Shown one piece after another: positions 1 through 13,883 of a DNA stretch of 64,000 nucleotides (the stretch's first letter is position 1; each line of letters starts with the position of its first letter). The notes beneath the pieces were generated by a model. It did not search any database and was not told the DNA's origin. It saw nothing but the letters and a program-made list of their open reading frames with translations. Made by a program: the position numbers and the translations under genes. The stretch lies in assembly GCA_900708905.1 (NCBI GenBank), contig CAADRB010000035.1:1449368-1513367 (forward strand), given 5' to 3'. This DNA is from Hymenolepis diminuta (Eukaryota > Platyhelminthes > Cestoda > Cyclophyllidea > Hymenolepididae).

Positions 1-269
1 TGGCGTATTGTTCTCCAAACTTCAAAAATGCGGAGATAAATGCGTTATTTGCTGAGTTATTAAGGAATCCGGAAATAACTACATTTCTGCATTATCTCTC
101 TCTTACGTTCTGCAGCCCTGCAGTACCTAGTGGCAAATGGATCAGAGTAGGAGAACCTCGACTTACTAGCATTGTAGAAGTGTAGAAGAGTCTTGCATTA
201 TAATGAAATATAAAAACTTCAATTTACTTTTATCGATCTCAAGTACAAAGACATCTTGAGATATATGTG
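1..269. other. Non-coding flank
   Basis: I see no gene or recognisable repeat here. It borders the left end of the 1.3-kb inverted-terminus element. Confidence 0.5.
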
Positions 270-1601
270 CAGGATACGCAAGGTATCTGAGGACACTAAT
301 GTTTTTGTAACTAACACTAATTCGATAAAAATAATTTATGCATTTCTTATATCAGGAGATCTCATGACAGATACTACTATCACTAATGAAATGAAGACAA
401 GCTGTAATAGTATCTATTGCAAGGTTTCTAAAAGGCACCAGATCCTTCATCCTCAAAGTTAGAATGAAACTGAATGAAAAGAGTGGAGATGAATTGGTCG
501 CCACGGCCAAGAGACAACAGCATATCAACGCTCTGTTCTGCTCTGACTCACCCATACCATCTGAGTTCGTGCGAAGAGTGCATGGCATGATGGACAATTA
601 TCCTGGGAAGTGAATGGGCAACATCTTGTCAAACATCTTCAAGTGTCTGAGGGAACAACGAAATATAATGAATGTTGTTCATCAGACCTCGGATACATAC
701 GTTCTTCACATACTTTCTTCTTCTAACTGAGGCGATGTCAGTTCATGTGGACAATAATTACTCAAGAGAATCGTTGAATGCGTGAGAGAGNNNNNNNNNN
801 NNNNNNNNNNNNNNNNNNNNNNNNNNNNNNNNNNNNNNNNNNNNNNNNNNNNNNNNNNNNNNNNNNNNNNNNNNNNNNNNNNNNNNNNNNNNNNNNNNNN
901 NNNNNNNNNNNNNNNNNNNNNNNNNNNNNNNNNNNNNNNNNNNNNNNNNNNNNNNNNNNNNNNNNNNNNNNNNNNNNNNNNNNNNNNNNNNNNNNNNNNN
1001 NNNNNNNNNNTGCAGATGCAGATGCAGATACGGTGCAGATGTGGATGCATTGTTGGGACTCTTCAAACCATTGTCGTTAAGCTGCCTTGGATAAAGAGAG
1101 TAGCCTATGGAGGAAGACTCTCTGTCTTCCAACAAGATTCGGTCACATCCCATCAAGCTCTCAAAACACAGGATTGGATGGATAGATAGATGGATGGCCA
1201 CGAACTTTCATCACCATGTGGCACCAAACTTACAACCACGTTCTGACTCTCCAAACCCCAATCCTTAGGATTATTACATGTGAACGAGGTGGTACGTGGT
1301 TGGAAAGGAAGTTGATAAGCATTCCCACANCACTAAATCATATCTTTCTCTAACGGGGGCAACAGCCCATGAAATGGAGGGTATTAATAAAGACAACTTG
1401 ATCTAATCAGGGCTTGTGCTCAGTCGCTTTCAGATTCGAATTGAGTGGTTGATGAAAGTCGAGAGAGGAAATGCAGAGTAAAACCATGGCATTATGTTTT
1501 TTTTGTTTGGTTATTTGAATTCGTAAGTTTTTGTCATTAACACTTTCATGTTCTGTTTCCTAAAAGTGCGTTAGGTGTCCTCAGATGTCTTTCGCACCCT
1601 G
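270..1601 (+). mobile_element. Non-autonomous inverted-terminus element, copy 1
   Basis: The left end (CAGGATACG... then TCTGAGGACAC) and the reverse complement of the right end (CAGGGTGCGAAAGACATCTGAGGACAC) match over about 27 bases, so this is an element with terminal inverted repeats. The body matches the copies at 9765-11093 and 46616-47988. It holds no open frame resembling a transposase, only short simple repeats (GCAGAT units near 1011, GGAT/GATA units near 1175), so it was probably moved by an enzyme encoded elsewhere. A run of N at 791-1010 hides part of it; in the 9765 copy the same interval is about 262 bases. The superfamily is unknown and no clean target duplication was seen. Confidence 0.75.
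791..1010. other. Assembly gap (N run)
   Basis: This is a run of 220 N inside the repeat element. Short open frames drawn across it are artefacts. Confidence 0.99.
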
Positions 1602-3608
1602 CAGATATCCTAAACATTTCCTTTTGAAAGGCAAGTGGCCAAACCCATTCCTATAAAGCAGAATTGGTTCTTATCACAGCTTCTGAGTCTGAGGCCGTAT
1701 CTCCTTCACATTCACCTCCATATTCTCTCATGCTTATTTACAGTGTTGGCAAATCAGATCCTTCTGGCTCTCATGAGACGTTGACCAAGTTCAATCTTCT
1801 CTAAATAGTTTTTCGTGAGTTAAGTTCGTTCAGATGCATTTTTGATTAGTTGACGAGAAAAACAGTCACTTATGAAATAATTATCATTAAAGATTATAAT
1901 TTCAATAGAGCCAAGTATTACTGGTATGACGCCGATGGCCCTGAAAAGTTTCTGGTTTGATTCCTCTCCACTTCAAAACAGATAACTAGGGTGTATGAAA
2001 TTTCACTCTCACGAGTAAGATTATTTATCATTCTACGTGAACAGAGATGACATGTCGAAATGGTGACAATTTACAAAATTCATCGAGTTCGCCTTTGACT
2101 TTTGAATAGATTTTCTGAATTCGACTTCATTTACCTAACAACATCATAAGCAGAACATCAGTCTGTGAGGCACTTGTCAGAATATAAACTTCTCATATTT
2201 TCAATTCATATGTATTACAATTGTTCCTTTTCTCATGCATGCATTTCCATCTGAAATCTATGAACAAAATGGTACTTTTAATCAGAAATTTAATGTTTTC
2301 TATTCATGCTGACGGTACCTATGCACATTTTTCCTTTATTAAGCGTTCATCTTGTGAACTAAAAATTAACTCATGAACCAATTTTTAAAAGCTCCATCGA
2401 CATTCGTTTTAGAATAGTTCGAACCTTTCCTCTCTAATTGGCCAGAGTTAACCGATGCAGTTGACAGTTCCACTGATTGGGTCCGCAACCATGGAATTAG
2501 AATCCTGGACCTTGATTATTAAAGAAAAGCAGATTACTCCCAACACCGCCAGCACTTCTCTGCATTTGTTATTATACATTAGAGAATATGAAATTTTGTA
2601 TTTAGTTCATCAAATGGACTCACCAAATAGCATGAAATCCAAACTAATTTGCATATTTCTGTTAGTAAGTATGAATGTGGAATTTCACTGCTTATCATTT
2701 GAGAAAAGAGTTCATGTTACCATGAGACTTGCTCCATCAATTCAATCAGACTAAATGTGGTTATTGCACGATCCAACAACAATCTGATTACGCCAAATTT
2801 GACACTCATTCTACTAACTATTATTAAGTAGCGTCAAGCTGTACCATTTGAAGACTTGCTGATGCACAACATTATGACATGATGAGCCAAGTCCGTCATT
2901 TGAAAGCGTTTTGTTTAACTAATGGAAAATGTCCGCTTTTATCTGATGACAAAATAAGACCGCCTTGTAGAGTCATCCTATTTAAGTTCGCAGATTAAGA
3001 CTCTTTGCTCTGGAAATAATGTAACGAATAAAACTCATCCCCTTACTAAGACGTCGGCTACTAGAACTACTCTTATTGTCAACAGTGTCAAAGTCCTCGC
3101 TATTCTGATCAAAATTTTAATGCCATTCCAGTCTCTGATCTTCCTTGAATTTCACTGAGTCAGGGCTTTATGGTTCGGGTTACGAAATGACCTTTATTCA
3201 TTTTCAAGTCTAGGCATGTTGGTTAAACTGACGGTTACCTTTAACCTCTTTATACATCTCAGCCATGATATCGAAGGAGTAAGGGAAGTTTGACCAAGGA
3301 ATTTTTCACAGGGTAACATCGAGTGCGCCATTCGCTTAATGCACCCATTCTAATACAAGCCTCCCTCTACTGCCTCAGATTTGCACTTTTACCTTACTAC
3401 AGACCCACTAAAATAAGCTTTGTTCAATGTTTGATGGAGGTGTCTCAAATAATATCACATATTTTATTCTTTCTTATTCCGGGTTATGTAGTTCTTGAAA
3501 TACCTGTTCAACTTATTAAGCAAGTTGATGACAATTCACACAATTTAGAAAACGACTCTGAAAGTGTCTGAAGGTGCAAAAGAGGCAGATTCTTAACAGA
3601 AGTATTAC
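1602..3608. repeat. Unique-sequence arm of the inverted duplication, arm 1
   Basis: This interval has no supported gene. It is repeated in reverse complement at 44609-46615. Paired coordinates add to 48217 at every point checked from 3789 down to 1351, so there are no net indels. The only open frames (82 and 99 codons) are identical in both copies and look non-coding: they have no family resemblance and no splice context. Gene A's poly(A) signal lies at its right edge. Confidence 0.85.
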
Positions 3609-3614
3609 TTTATT
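3609..3614 (-). terminator. Poly(A) signal of annexin gene A
   Basis: AATAAA on the minus strand lies about 50 bases past the stop codon of gene A at 3664. Position and spacing fit a cleavage and polyadenylation signal. It is also present in the inverted copy near 44605. Confidence 0.6.
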
Positions 3615-3663
3615 TCAAAAAACTAAAAGTCATAATTGATTATTTTAAAAGTAAATGTGCAAA

Positions 3664-6600
3664 TTAATATTTACTGACAAGAGTAATTAGGAACTTCCTA
3701 TAATCCCCTGAGGTGTCACTACGAATACATTCTTCCAATGGCTTCTTGTATTTCGCCAGGAAAATTGCCTTAATCTCCGCCATTTCATCCTGAAACCGTG
3801 CAAAAAATGATATAATTTCTGCATGTCTACTTAATACAAAGTTAGTAGCAACACTAACCCCGGCATAGGCAAGAACTAGTCGTATAAGCTGTTCGTCCTT
3901 CGTACCAGCGCCGGCCATTGATTCATGCAGAAAATCGGCAATACACTCTTCTTTTTTAAATGCCGTTTTAACTAAATGTTTGAGTTTGTTTAAACGTGCA
4001 AAATGCATAAGTAAAATGCAAAAATTTAACGATCGTTATTCTCACCAACAGTGCTAATAGCCTTCTCATAATCTCCGGAGAGTTCCGAAGAAATCGCTTT
4101 TAGGAGTCCATGGCCAGCTTTCTGAAATACATAAAGGAAATATCAGCTATCTTCTTCTAAAATATTTTGCTATTACTAACGCAAAAGAGTACGTAAATAT
4201 TAGCACGCTGACAATGTGTCCACTTCTGATGAATTTTCCATGCTGACCAATAGGATCAAAGTAAGTCACCTCGAAAATGACGAACTCTTTCTACGTTTTG
4301 TTCCGCTTCATTCCCATTACCACAGGTTGAGTATTTGTGTTTTCTAAGTAAATAGAGCACCTTATAGAAATAACTTCATATATTTACATTTCTGAATAAC
4401 ACTTTTAAATTATGTTCCTGGGTACTTGCACTGGATCATATTTCTAGCATTCATGCCGCAACGGAATTAAATAGCAGGTAGAGTAAACCAGCCTCTCTCA
4501 ATCCAGTTAGATAAACAATCAGCTCTGAAAACAGAGAAAATTAATTATCTGGCTAAAGAAGTGTTCAGAATGTTGGGTTTTATTCGCGATCTTGTTGTTC
4601 TAATGAATTCAAACACGGAAATAAAAATACTTCCAACCTGATGCATCCAGAATGCGAATGGGGTAAAGCTCATTTTCTTTCTTTTAGGCTCATTTTCATT
4701 CTTTATCTGACACTTTCACTTCTACCCTCTCGTTTAGAACTTGTAAACAGATAATATAAAGAATTGAGCAAGCTTATTTCCCAAAAAATCAAACATTTGA
4801 AAGCCGTTTTATCACTGATATAGGATAAATACTCATTTTAGTGAATGGTGTATTCACTCCGATCTATTAACCTGCAATTTCATTTTATTTACCATCTAAA
4901 TCAAACTCGTGAATCGGATATTATCAAACATGAGGATATGCTCTTACTTTAAAGTATAGTTCATCCATAACCCTGAGTGTCTCATAACTGTTCCTGGCGA
5001 ATATCCTAGTGAAGACGTCCTCATCCGTTCCCGTTTTTCTATGAACAAACATATTACTTAAACTCAAGTTTACTTAACTCATTTCAGTAACATGTTTGAA
5101 ATTTGACTTACTTTTCACCAGCATTATAAAGAGCTTCTACATCAGCCTCGGCACCTTTTTGATCAAGAGCTTCTTCTCTAGCTCCTTGAAGTATTGCGAC
5201 GATGAATTTCTCAAGATCCCCGCTTAAATCACTGATAATGTCCTTCTCAATATTATGGCGATTGACTAAAAGGATTAAAAAAAGTTTCTTGCTGAATTTG
5301 ACCTTTAATTGGTTTCAATACGTGTGGAACTCTGAAATGGATAATTTAACCTATTAAACCATGAAATTTGATGGAGGTTTTTCTTCGCCAGTTAATATAT
5401 GACAAACAAACTATAAACTATTGTGCCCACATACGGACTCGTTAGTTGATCAATTTTTTCATTGGTCGCCCATCAATTTACAAAGGACGTGAAATCTCCC
5501 AGCCGCCTCAATTAGTCCTCATTTATACAACCCGGATTCCTCTCGCTCAGTATTGAGACTCTTCCCCCTTTTTCTGCACCTTCCTCCTTTCCCTCCTCAT
5601 TCGTTCCTAATTCTCTAATGCAGTCTCAGCCTCCTCAATTGGGAAGGGTCATTGTGACTTTTTAGCCTTTAGAAGGATCATTCGTTTGCCGAGGGATTTC
5701 TAAGCCCAATTAGTCCAGTTCTTGAAGAAACTTCATTGGCGGGATTTATTGTTACTTTAAAACAAAAACTGTGAAGTTAGCAGTGATTATTCAAACTCCG
5801 AAATATTAAAAGTCAAACAGTTCGAAAGAATTACGTAAGATATAAAACAGAATTTAACTCACGATTTTCATGCTTCTCCAACAGGACTAAAATTTCAAAA
5901 GCACACACATATACATATGTCATTCAAAGCTGATTAACCTCCTATTCGTAGCATCCAGGAGGGTTAATTTTGAACAATTACCATCTAAGTAGCATTCTAT
6001 TTTACTGCCACTGTTAAGTCTTAATATTAAGTGAAAATTTTGCTTGTGTTTCATTTTAAAAGTAAATTGAGTCTAGTCAATATCATCCCTGTTTGAGCAT
6101 TAAGTTGAATAAGCGTAAGGCTGCACAAAGTCCTTCTAAAGTACAGTCACTCAAAAGTACCCATGGGATAGCTAGGATATCCCACTTACTGTGTTCATAC
6201 GCATCTCGCAATTCAGCTATCTCTTCATTACTGGCAGTGCACAGGATTTGAATGATAACATCTTCTTTCGTTCCCGCCCCATCCATGGCCTTAAATAAAG
6301 CTTTTGCATTCAAATGTGCCCGGTCAAGAAAGGACATCAGAACAACAGCTTTGAATTTTCCGGAGAGCTCCTGACTAAGTCGGTGTGTCAGATCCTGAAA
6401 ATTAGTAATTAGTGAGACCATATAGTAAAGAATAAGTATTCTTAAGTAATCTTGCTTAGAACTTACTCTTCCATACGACGCTTTGTACAGTTTGGCGATT
6501 TTTTTGCGTTGCTTGGCCGTTCTATTCGCAAGTATGTCAATAATGGCTTGTTCATCAGTACCTTTAAATATATTTGAAAATACCGTCTCAGTTATTTTGT

Positions 6601-7471
6601 TTATAAAATTTTTCGAATACTACTAATATTAAAGTAGTAAGCCTGAATTGAACCTATCTATTGAAAATTAAATAGAGTGTTCTCAAGTTAAATTTCAAAA
6701 ATTTTATTTTCTTTCACAAAATCATGAACCTATGAAACCATTCTAATAAAACTATTCCAGCTTTTATGTGACATTAGACTTCAAGGCTATCGGTCATCCG
6801 AAATTATTAAAAAACGCAGTACTCACTACTTAATATCTTCGAAGTGATTGAGTTGAGTGGTACTCCCAGTAAGAACTGTTGTTCTAAACACCTTATGAAC
6901 TGCACTGAGATCCTATGAAATGATCGTAGGTTTTTGTTTCACTATAGTAAATTCCTCCCTGGTAATTCTGCGGTGATTTTGATTACAAAATGTTGCAATA
7001 TGAATAATGAATATAACGTAAAAATTTCTTCCGTGATAATTAATTTCTTCTATCTAAAATGCTTGTAACCGCAGTTGCCGTTGTGAAAATAAAAGCGGTA
7101 ATCTTTAATTATTGCTTATGAAATTATACAAAAAGGTGTGAAAAGGGGTGAAAGAGAGTTGGTGAATGATGGAAATAGTCAGTAGTCAATTACTAAACGA
7201 GATCAGACAATCGCTGCTGACTGAGTCATCAGGACTAAAGTTAATATCTAAAACGAATACTCCCAAAGTAATATCGTGGAAATGAAAGATCTCAGCATAA
7301 TTCCCAATGTTCGCCAATATATAGACTCATGGCGAACATTTTCTCATCCATTTCTTTCTCAAAGTGAGGTAAATAAATGAATAAGATAATGTAGAAGAGG
7401 AACTAACCTAGACCCTTCATCGCCTTCTCCAAGGCCAGCACATCAGCAGTGGGATTAAAATCATCCGCCAT
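3664..7471 (-). CDS. Annexin A (short N-terminus), complete, 8 coding exons
   Basis: This is a calcium-dependent phospholipid-binding annexin of 307 residues, the usual length for a four-repeat core with a short N-terminus. Coding exons on the minus strand are 7471-7408, 6561-6467, 6394-6190, 5265-5112, 5038-4948, 4121-4046, 3971-3859 and 3789-3664; all junctions are GT/AG and the phases join without a stop. Repeat 1 begins KAMKGLGTDE, repeat 2 AMDGAGTKED, repeat 3 KKTGTDEDV and repeat 4 SMAGAGTKDE. Each is followed about 40 residues on by the acidic residue of the type II calcium site (ELSGKF, DLSGDL, ELSGDY, DTSGDY), so all four sites look usable; repeat 3 lacks the first Gly. There is no signal peptide, as is normal for annexins, which act on cytosolic membrane faces. 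Its last exon is duplicated at 44428. The family call is firm; the class within annexins is not. Confidence 0.93.
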
Positions 7472-9764
7472 CTTCTTTCTTTTGTTTTAATCAAGAAAGG
7501 GAAATATTTGATGAGTCAAAGACAGAAAATCCCTGAGTGTTTATTGTAAGCAACCTACCACTCGATTGATAGCTTGAAACGAAACCACATTGGGTGAAGG
7601 CAATAGGTATATATATACATCCTAGTGGCACAGTGCACTTTTCCTTATTACTAATTGGTTGTCCCTTTTAAGGACACTCACCTGATGATATTTTGCTCCT
7701 TCAACTACTCGCGTGATTTGAGTACTGTACTACACTCATATTTCGTCCTTGTGTTTCTTACTTGTTGTTTTAGTTAATTTACCTCCATTTTGGTGAAATC
7801 TATGAAGAAGTTACTCCACTTTCTTAAACTTTTCAAAAATATTTGTCTTCATTTAAAATAATTTCAGTGGCATCAAGTTTTAACTAGGCTCGTTTGTAAT
7901 TTTCGCTCGTAGAATGAAATTGCATTGAATGGCTTTAACAAAACAAAAATTGAACTGTTTAATTTACAAATGTCCTCGAAAACTTGTTCTAATTTGACAA
8001 AAGAAGACTTAGTATCCCCATATTTGAGATACTCCAATAATCCCATTTTACTTATAAATTTTTGCGCAATCGATCGAATGCCGAAAAATGACTCCAGCTT
8101 ACCGGGTGCAGACTTTGTCTCGGGATCAGCAAATCCCATAACTCAGGTGGTCTCCAGCCGTCATATCAGTTTGCGGACTTGCTCTGTTACTGGCATCTGG
8201 ACAGTTAGCCTGGAAAAGAGCAAGCATCGGTCCGGCGATGGGTTAACCTTTAGACATCAATTTTATGAAATCATGAGTCATAAGCGTGTTAGAGGTAGGC
8301 TCGATAACTTACTAGACCAATCCGAAGCAAATGCCGGCACGAAGATTGAACCAATAGGAAAGATGAATTGGGAGCCGAATTTGGGTATCGTTCATGATGG
8401 AGATGTAAAATGACTGCCTAGTTTCATCGCCTTATCTTTATGCTTCTTTGTCCCTATTTCCAATTTTCATACATCAGTGTCACTAGTCTCCGATTGGCCA
8501 GCTTGATAATGAAGCAATTTCTCAAAGAATATAAACGGATGCGATCTAATCAACTGACAACACAACTGTATTGCAACACGGCTGAATAAGCAACCTTTGT
8601 ACCTAACTGGCTAACCACCTTCTGGGTCTCTAGCTGCCTTTCTGTATACTGTCGATTGATGCTATGTTCCAATAAGGCTTTAATCTCAGCTGTATCAGCT
8701 TTGCTCCTTAAAACTCTGTGGAGCCTACAACTACCTTTAGTCGGGCAACACATCTTGTAGGATTCACGCCCTTTCACACTTGTTTGTCTTGTTTGCTGTG
8801 CCTTAATAAAGACCTTTTTAAAATTTTTTTCTATAGCTAGTTTTTGCTAGATTAGTAAAACACAGAGATTTTATTGAATTGAAATCGATTGTAGTTGTCA
8901 AAATGTAAAAATGATAGCCAAATTTTGTTTAATTATGGAGTCACATTAACTAAAAGGTAAGGTGTTGATAGCATATCCAGTACCTGCGCGGTCTGATTCA
9001 TAGGTCTGCACAGTCCCTATGTATTACGCACCTACTGATTCATTCCTCTGCCCTAATTATCAGTTACATACCAAAGGGAGCTAGATCTGTCAAATGCCTT
9101 ATCATTCCCCATTTCACTTGTTCCTCACAACTTGGGTTGGCTTAATACTGACGCCTTTTTCTTTGTCCCTCTTTCCTTTTCCTACGCCTTCCTCATTTCC
9201 GCTCTCCTCCATTCCCAGTTATCCACTAAAAACTTGGTCCAACTTGGTTCTTGGTGTTCTCACCCGAGAAAAACTCTTGTACCCTGCTACTCTCAGAAAA
9301 ATCATTAATTCTACGGGGGATTTCTAGTGTGATTTAATGAGACTTCAAAAGTACCTTTGCTGACATGACTGGAGCTACTTTCATAATTCTTAACCTACAC
9401 TGCGGTCCTAAGAGTAAGATTTGGAAATTTATACCACCACACAACCAAACTTTTGTTTAAAAAATTTTCTACTTCATCTATTTATGTCCTCATTAGCCAC
9501 CTGAAAGTATTTACGTTTCTGAAAAGTGCTTTTGGATCTGCAGAGGCAAAATAAGTTTATCATGTGATGAACACAGAACATTGCACGAGATTGCACACAT
9601 TTCACTGTTTTGCATTCAGCATTAAAACTACCACGATTTCACTTTTAATTAAGTGAAATGGTCTATTTACATGAAAATAATGTATGCCTATATAAGCGTA
9701 TAAAGTAATGTATTGATGATTCAATTGTTACCGACGGTCATGATGCAAACCATTTATATATACA
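7472..9764. other. Upstream/intergenic region of annexin A, no supported gene
   Basis: This should hold the promoter and any 5' untranslated exon of gene A, with TATA-like AT runs near 7605, but nothing specific can be fixed. The largest open frames are 162 codons at 7925-8413 (plus) and 75 codons at 8550-8777 (minus). Neither resembles a family I know or has clear splice partners. The pyrimidine-rich part at 9094-9330 looks repeat-like. Confidence 0.4.
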
Positions 9765-11093
9765 CAGGATGTGGAAGATATCTGAGGACACTAATGTTTT
9801 TGTAACTAACACTAATTCGATAAAAATAATTAATGTATTTTTTATATCAGGAGATCTCATGACAGATACTACTATCATGAATTAAATAAAGACAAGCTCT
9901 AATAGTATCTATTGCAAGGTTTCTAAAAGGCACCAGATCTTTCATCATCAAAGTTAGAATGAAACTGAATGAAAAGAGTGGAGATGAATTGGTCTCCACG
10001 AGCAAGAGACAACAGCATATCAACGTTCTGCTATGCCCCGACTCACACACATCACCTGAGTTCGTGCGAAGTGTGCATGGCAAGACATGGAATGACATGA
10101 CATGGCACGATGGACAATGTTCATCAGACCTCGGATACGTACATTCTTCTCATATGTTCTTCTTCTAACTGAGGCGAGGTCAGTTCATGTGGACAATAAT
10201 TACTCAAGAGAATCGTTGAATGCGTGAGAGAGGACTCTTAAACAAATTGAAGCTCCTAGAAGAAGAGGAGTGTCATTGATTTTCCTCCCATGGAAAAAAC
10301 TTCCACCAGGATGGAAAATGAATTGAAGAAATGATAAGTGACAATGTGGTGACGGACCTCACTGAAGTTCCAACTGCTATGCATGTGTACGAAGCTCTCG
10401 ACAAGAGTGATGGTCTTCGGCGTTGTGAAGAGTAGTGAGGGAGGGACACACCATGATTCCTCCTTTTTCTCCACTGGACCTTAGAGTCACTGCAGATGCA
10501 GATGCAGATACGGTGCAGATGTGGATGCATTGTTGGGACTCTTCGAACCATTGTCATTAAGCTGCCTTGGATAAAGAGAGTAGCCTATGGAGGAAGACTC
10601 TTTGTCTTCCAACAACATTCGGTCACATCCCATCAAGCTCTCAGAACACAGGATTGGATGGATGGATGGATGGATGGATAGATGGATGGCCAAGAACTTT
10701 CATCACCATGTGGCACCAAACTTATAACCACGTTCTGACTCTCCAAACCCCAATCCTTAAGATTATTACATGTGAACGAGGTGGTACGTGGTTGGAAAGG
10801 AAGTTGATAAGCATTCCCACAGCACTAAATCATATCTTTCTCTAACGGGGGCAACAGCCCATGAAATGGAGGGTATTAATAAAGACAACTTGATCTAATC
10901 AGGGCTTGTGCTCAGTCGCTTTCAGATTTGAATTGAGTAGTTGATGAAAATCGAGAGAGGAAATACAGAGTAAAACCATGGCATTATGTTTTTTTTTGTT
11001 TGGTTAATTGAATTCGTAAGTTTCTACCATGAACAACTTCATGTTTTTTTTCTAAAAGTGCGTTAGGTGTCCTCAGATGTCTTATGCACCCCG
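9765..11093 (+). mobile_element. Non-autonomous inverted-terminus element, copy 2 (full, no gap)
   Basis: This is the best reference copy. The left end (CAGGATGTGGAAGATATC, then TGAGGACAC) and the reverse complement of the right end (CGGGGTGCATAAGACATC, then TGAGGACAC) form inverted termini of about 28 bases. The flanks of both ends are also similar (ATAT-rich). The interior carries a GCAGAT hexamer run at 10493 and a GGAT tetramer run at 10656-10690. There is no transposase, no reverse transcriptase and no poly(A) tail. Confidence 0.78.
10656..10690. repeat. (GGAT)n microsatellite
   Basis: GGAT/GATA units repeat about nine times inside the element. The other copies have fewer or altered units, so the tract varies in length between copies. 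Confidence 0.85.
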
Positions 11094-13310
11094 TACATAT
11101 ATTAACAGATGGTTCTTACATGAGCTTAGAAACTGTTCAAGAAAAGCAATACACCTAAACCGGTGTCTTTTATTTCTAATATTATGAACAGCTCAGCAAA
11201 GTGAGCATATTTTAATTGAAGATTTATGCCTATGCCATCTGTACTCGGTAGGTCATTGCTATGGAGCGAATTGAGGAATTACCACTGAGCTATCTTAATT
11301 AAATCTCCATTAAATCAGTCCAAATTTGAGCATTTTAGAAGTTAGATTAAATAATCCGCTGCCTATCAATAATATTCTTAATTTTTACATATTTACCTTC
11401 ATTTAATAAACCCGCTGTAATCCATTGGAAACTAAACACAGAAGACTAAGAAGAGAATTCGTCCTCACGTAACCATATCTACCATATCACACTTCTACCA
11501 GAATATAGCTTTTCAAAGTGAAATGGACCAAAATAGAAACAAAGTCATCGTTCTGACTTGGGAATTGATAGTCTTGCCCGATAACGAAGAACTGCTTATT
11601 TTGGAAGGCAGACAACTTTGGAGATCATCCCGTGAAATGACGAAATAGGTTGATTTTTTTCAAGTAGTGAGGATTCACGATGCCATACATACTTAGTTTG
11701 ACGGTTTAAGGCACTTGCAGGATGGAATTTCGATTATGTAATAGCTACAAAACGCTTTTAAGTTATTTACGGTCAAATTTACAATACAACTTAATCTTGT
11801 GATATAAGTCATCCTATATCTAGATTTTGAACAGGTCACAAATCACCTCGATGCAATCTTTTGATTACATGGAACATTATTAGATGCCAAAGAAATTTCC
11901 GACTTATATTTAGTCTCAACTGACAAGATCCACGCATACTATAGGGTAAAATGGTTACCAAGACTCTACTTTAATCACTCAAGCATATAAAATGGGTAAA
12001 CTCAAAACCTCTACGTGGATGTGGGTGTCGACCTATCTGCAGATTACCATTATTATTACCCACAGGAAAATATTTACAATTTTTTATTGTTGGAAGGAAT
12101 TGACATCAAATAATTGAGAGTTCAACAAATGACCAAGGGGTGGTGGTCAAAAGATAGCAATTTGAGCAAGTTTCACGATTCTATCTCTGTATTGCAACTT
12201 GTCTACGGTGTTCAGTGCTCACTGACCTGTAGTTGTTAATTAAGAAGGATCGATCGTGACGCTTCAATTAATTTTTTCTTCCAACAACTGGGAATTTAAA
12301 TGACTTTACATGATATTCAACGGTTTACATCTGCAGGCTATAAGGAAATGTACTAATAATGTTGATTCAAACCAAGTTCATCTCTCTGATATTAGTATCA
12401 ATAGAGGGCACTCCTAAGAAAAGGTCTAACACAGTCTGTGAATAAATATTCTCCGGTATTCACTTGCATAGTGATTAATGCTTGGGCCCTAAAATTTCTC
12501 TTTTCCCTTTATGTGATATGCAATGTTCTTAAGGACTGTAGCTCTAACTTCTGGGTGTTTTATGAAACTCAGGAGTATGTGGAAGCACATTCTATTAGAC
12601 TTTACTTTGAGTGGACTCGAGTTACGTTTAATGCATCAATGCTAGTAACGTCTTTCTACTACTGGCTTTTAGAAGATACAACCAACAACTTAGTTACTTC
12701 AACTAGTCAGTAGGATCTGGATAACATGGAAATGAAAGCATGCAAGTACAAAGGAGTTGATAGAAATCCGATAAAACAAAACTTATAACTGTGGTTCTCA
12801 GGATTATCAATTCTCGCAGGTTGTGCCTAAGTTACCAATCATTCTAATTGCCACTCCTGGGAACTTGACAGATATTTATGACTAAAGCTATCATCAGTAC
12901 GGTGGTATTTTGACCTCCAAGCCTTAATAACACGAGGAAACCTTGTATTTCTATGAAAAGCCTCCTCTTGATTAATTAAAATTTGATTACCGGGACATTT
13001 AAAATGAATAACTCAATGCATTCGTAACTTAACTAAAGCAAGAGTCCTCCTTTGACTTTATTGTCAACTTCTCTCCGCTCCTCAAATTTTCCCCTTATTG
13101 TCACTAAAAAAATTTTATGAAGTCTTTTGCCACGTTATGGGCAACAATCAAGTAACACAAAAATACATCTGATCCCATTATTCTTTTAGGCTTGCTTGGC
13201 TGTTATTACTCAGCAGCCACTCACATCTCTCGTATGAGAGAAGTTAGAACTATCAAACGTTCCGTCTTACGCGTGACTAGAACCGTCAAATTTATTGCTG
13301 GTAAACACTA
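11094..13310. other. Intergenic, no supported gene
   Basis: This stretch is AT-rich. A 91-codon open frame at 12438-12713 has no recognisable domain and no splice support. I see nothing else. Confidence 0.4.
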
Positions 13311-13650
13311 TTGGGAAAAAGATTGAAGGATGAACCCCTTCTCACCGGAATATTTTTCTATATTATCCCTATTCCTCATCAAACTTAACTATCTTGTCCT
13401 ATNATTATGTCTGTAAGTTCTCACCCTTTTCCTGTTATCCACTGCACTCCAACAAACACCGTGTGTCCTCAACTGGCCTACTTTTCGTCGATCGGAAAGG
13501 ACATCGCTTAGTCAGCTTAGTTATCAATCAGTCCTGCCTGCAACGGCCTGTCCTTCCCCCACAATCGTACCGACCAATCAAAACACGCATAGGTATTATC
13601 TCTATGCATGTCCTCACTCAAAGCGTCGATAAAAAAGACCCAATTTCCCT
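13311..13650 (+). repeat. Dispersed repeat, copy at 13.3 kb
   Basis: It matches 28560-28925 in order and orientation. Shared blocks include GATTGAAGGATGAA, CGTGTGTCCTCAACTGGCCTA, ACCGCTTAGTCGG-type and GACCAATCAAA-type segments, with substitutions and small gaps between them. There is no coding capacity. It could be part of an LTR or another old interspersed repeat; the ends were not resolved. Confidence 0.55.
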
Positions 13651-13883
13651 GACAATCACACACACTACGGCACTATCTGTTCAATAAACGCTGTACCCGC
13701 TGCTCCTCCAAGCCGCTACAAGATAAGACGGTGTGCGTGCAATGATTGAATAAAGTTAGACCGAATTTATTGTTGTTCCGAAGTTATATTAATAGGAGTA
13801 AAAGTATCTAATTGAAACACTCTGAGATGGACTATAAAATCTACAAGGGCATCATATGCGCTCTTTGGCAGTCCTAAATTAGC

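Noticed and set aside
706..1201. Open frames of 100-147 codons across 706-1201
   Set aside because: They run through the N gap at 791-1010, and the rest is repeat-element sequence with GCAGAT hexamers.
2455..3571. Open frames of 99 and 82 codons, repeated identically at 45463 and 44646
   Set aside because: The identity reflects the recent duplication, not selection. There is no domain, splice context or coding bias I can see.
7925..8413. 162-codon open frame near gene A
   Set aside because: It is long for this AT content but resembles no family. An overlapping antisense frame is also open, and no exon partners were found. It could be an old repeat.
12438..12713. 91-codon open frame with aromatic and hydrophobic residues
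   Set aside because: It shows no clear membrane topology or homology pattern and is isolated in AT-rich DNA.
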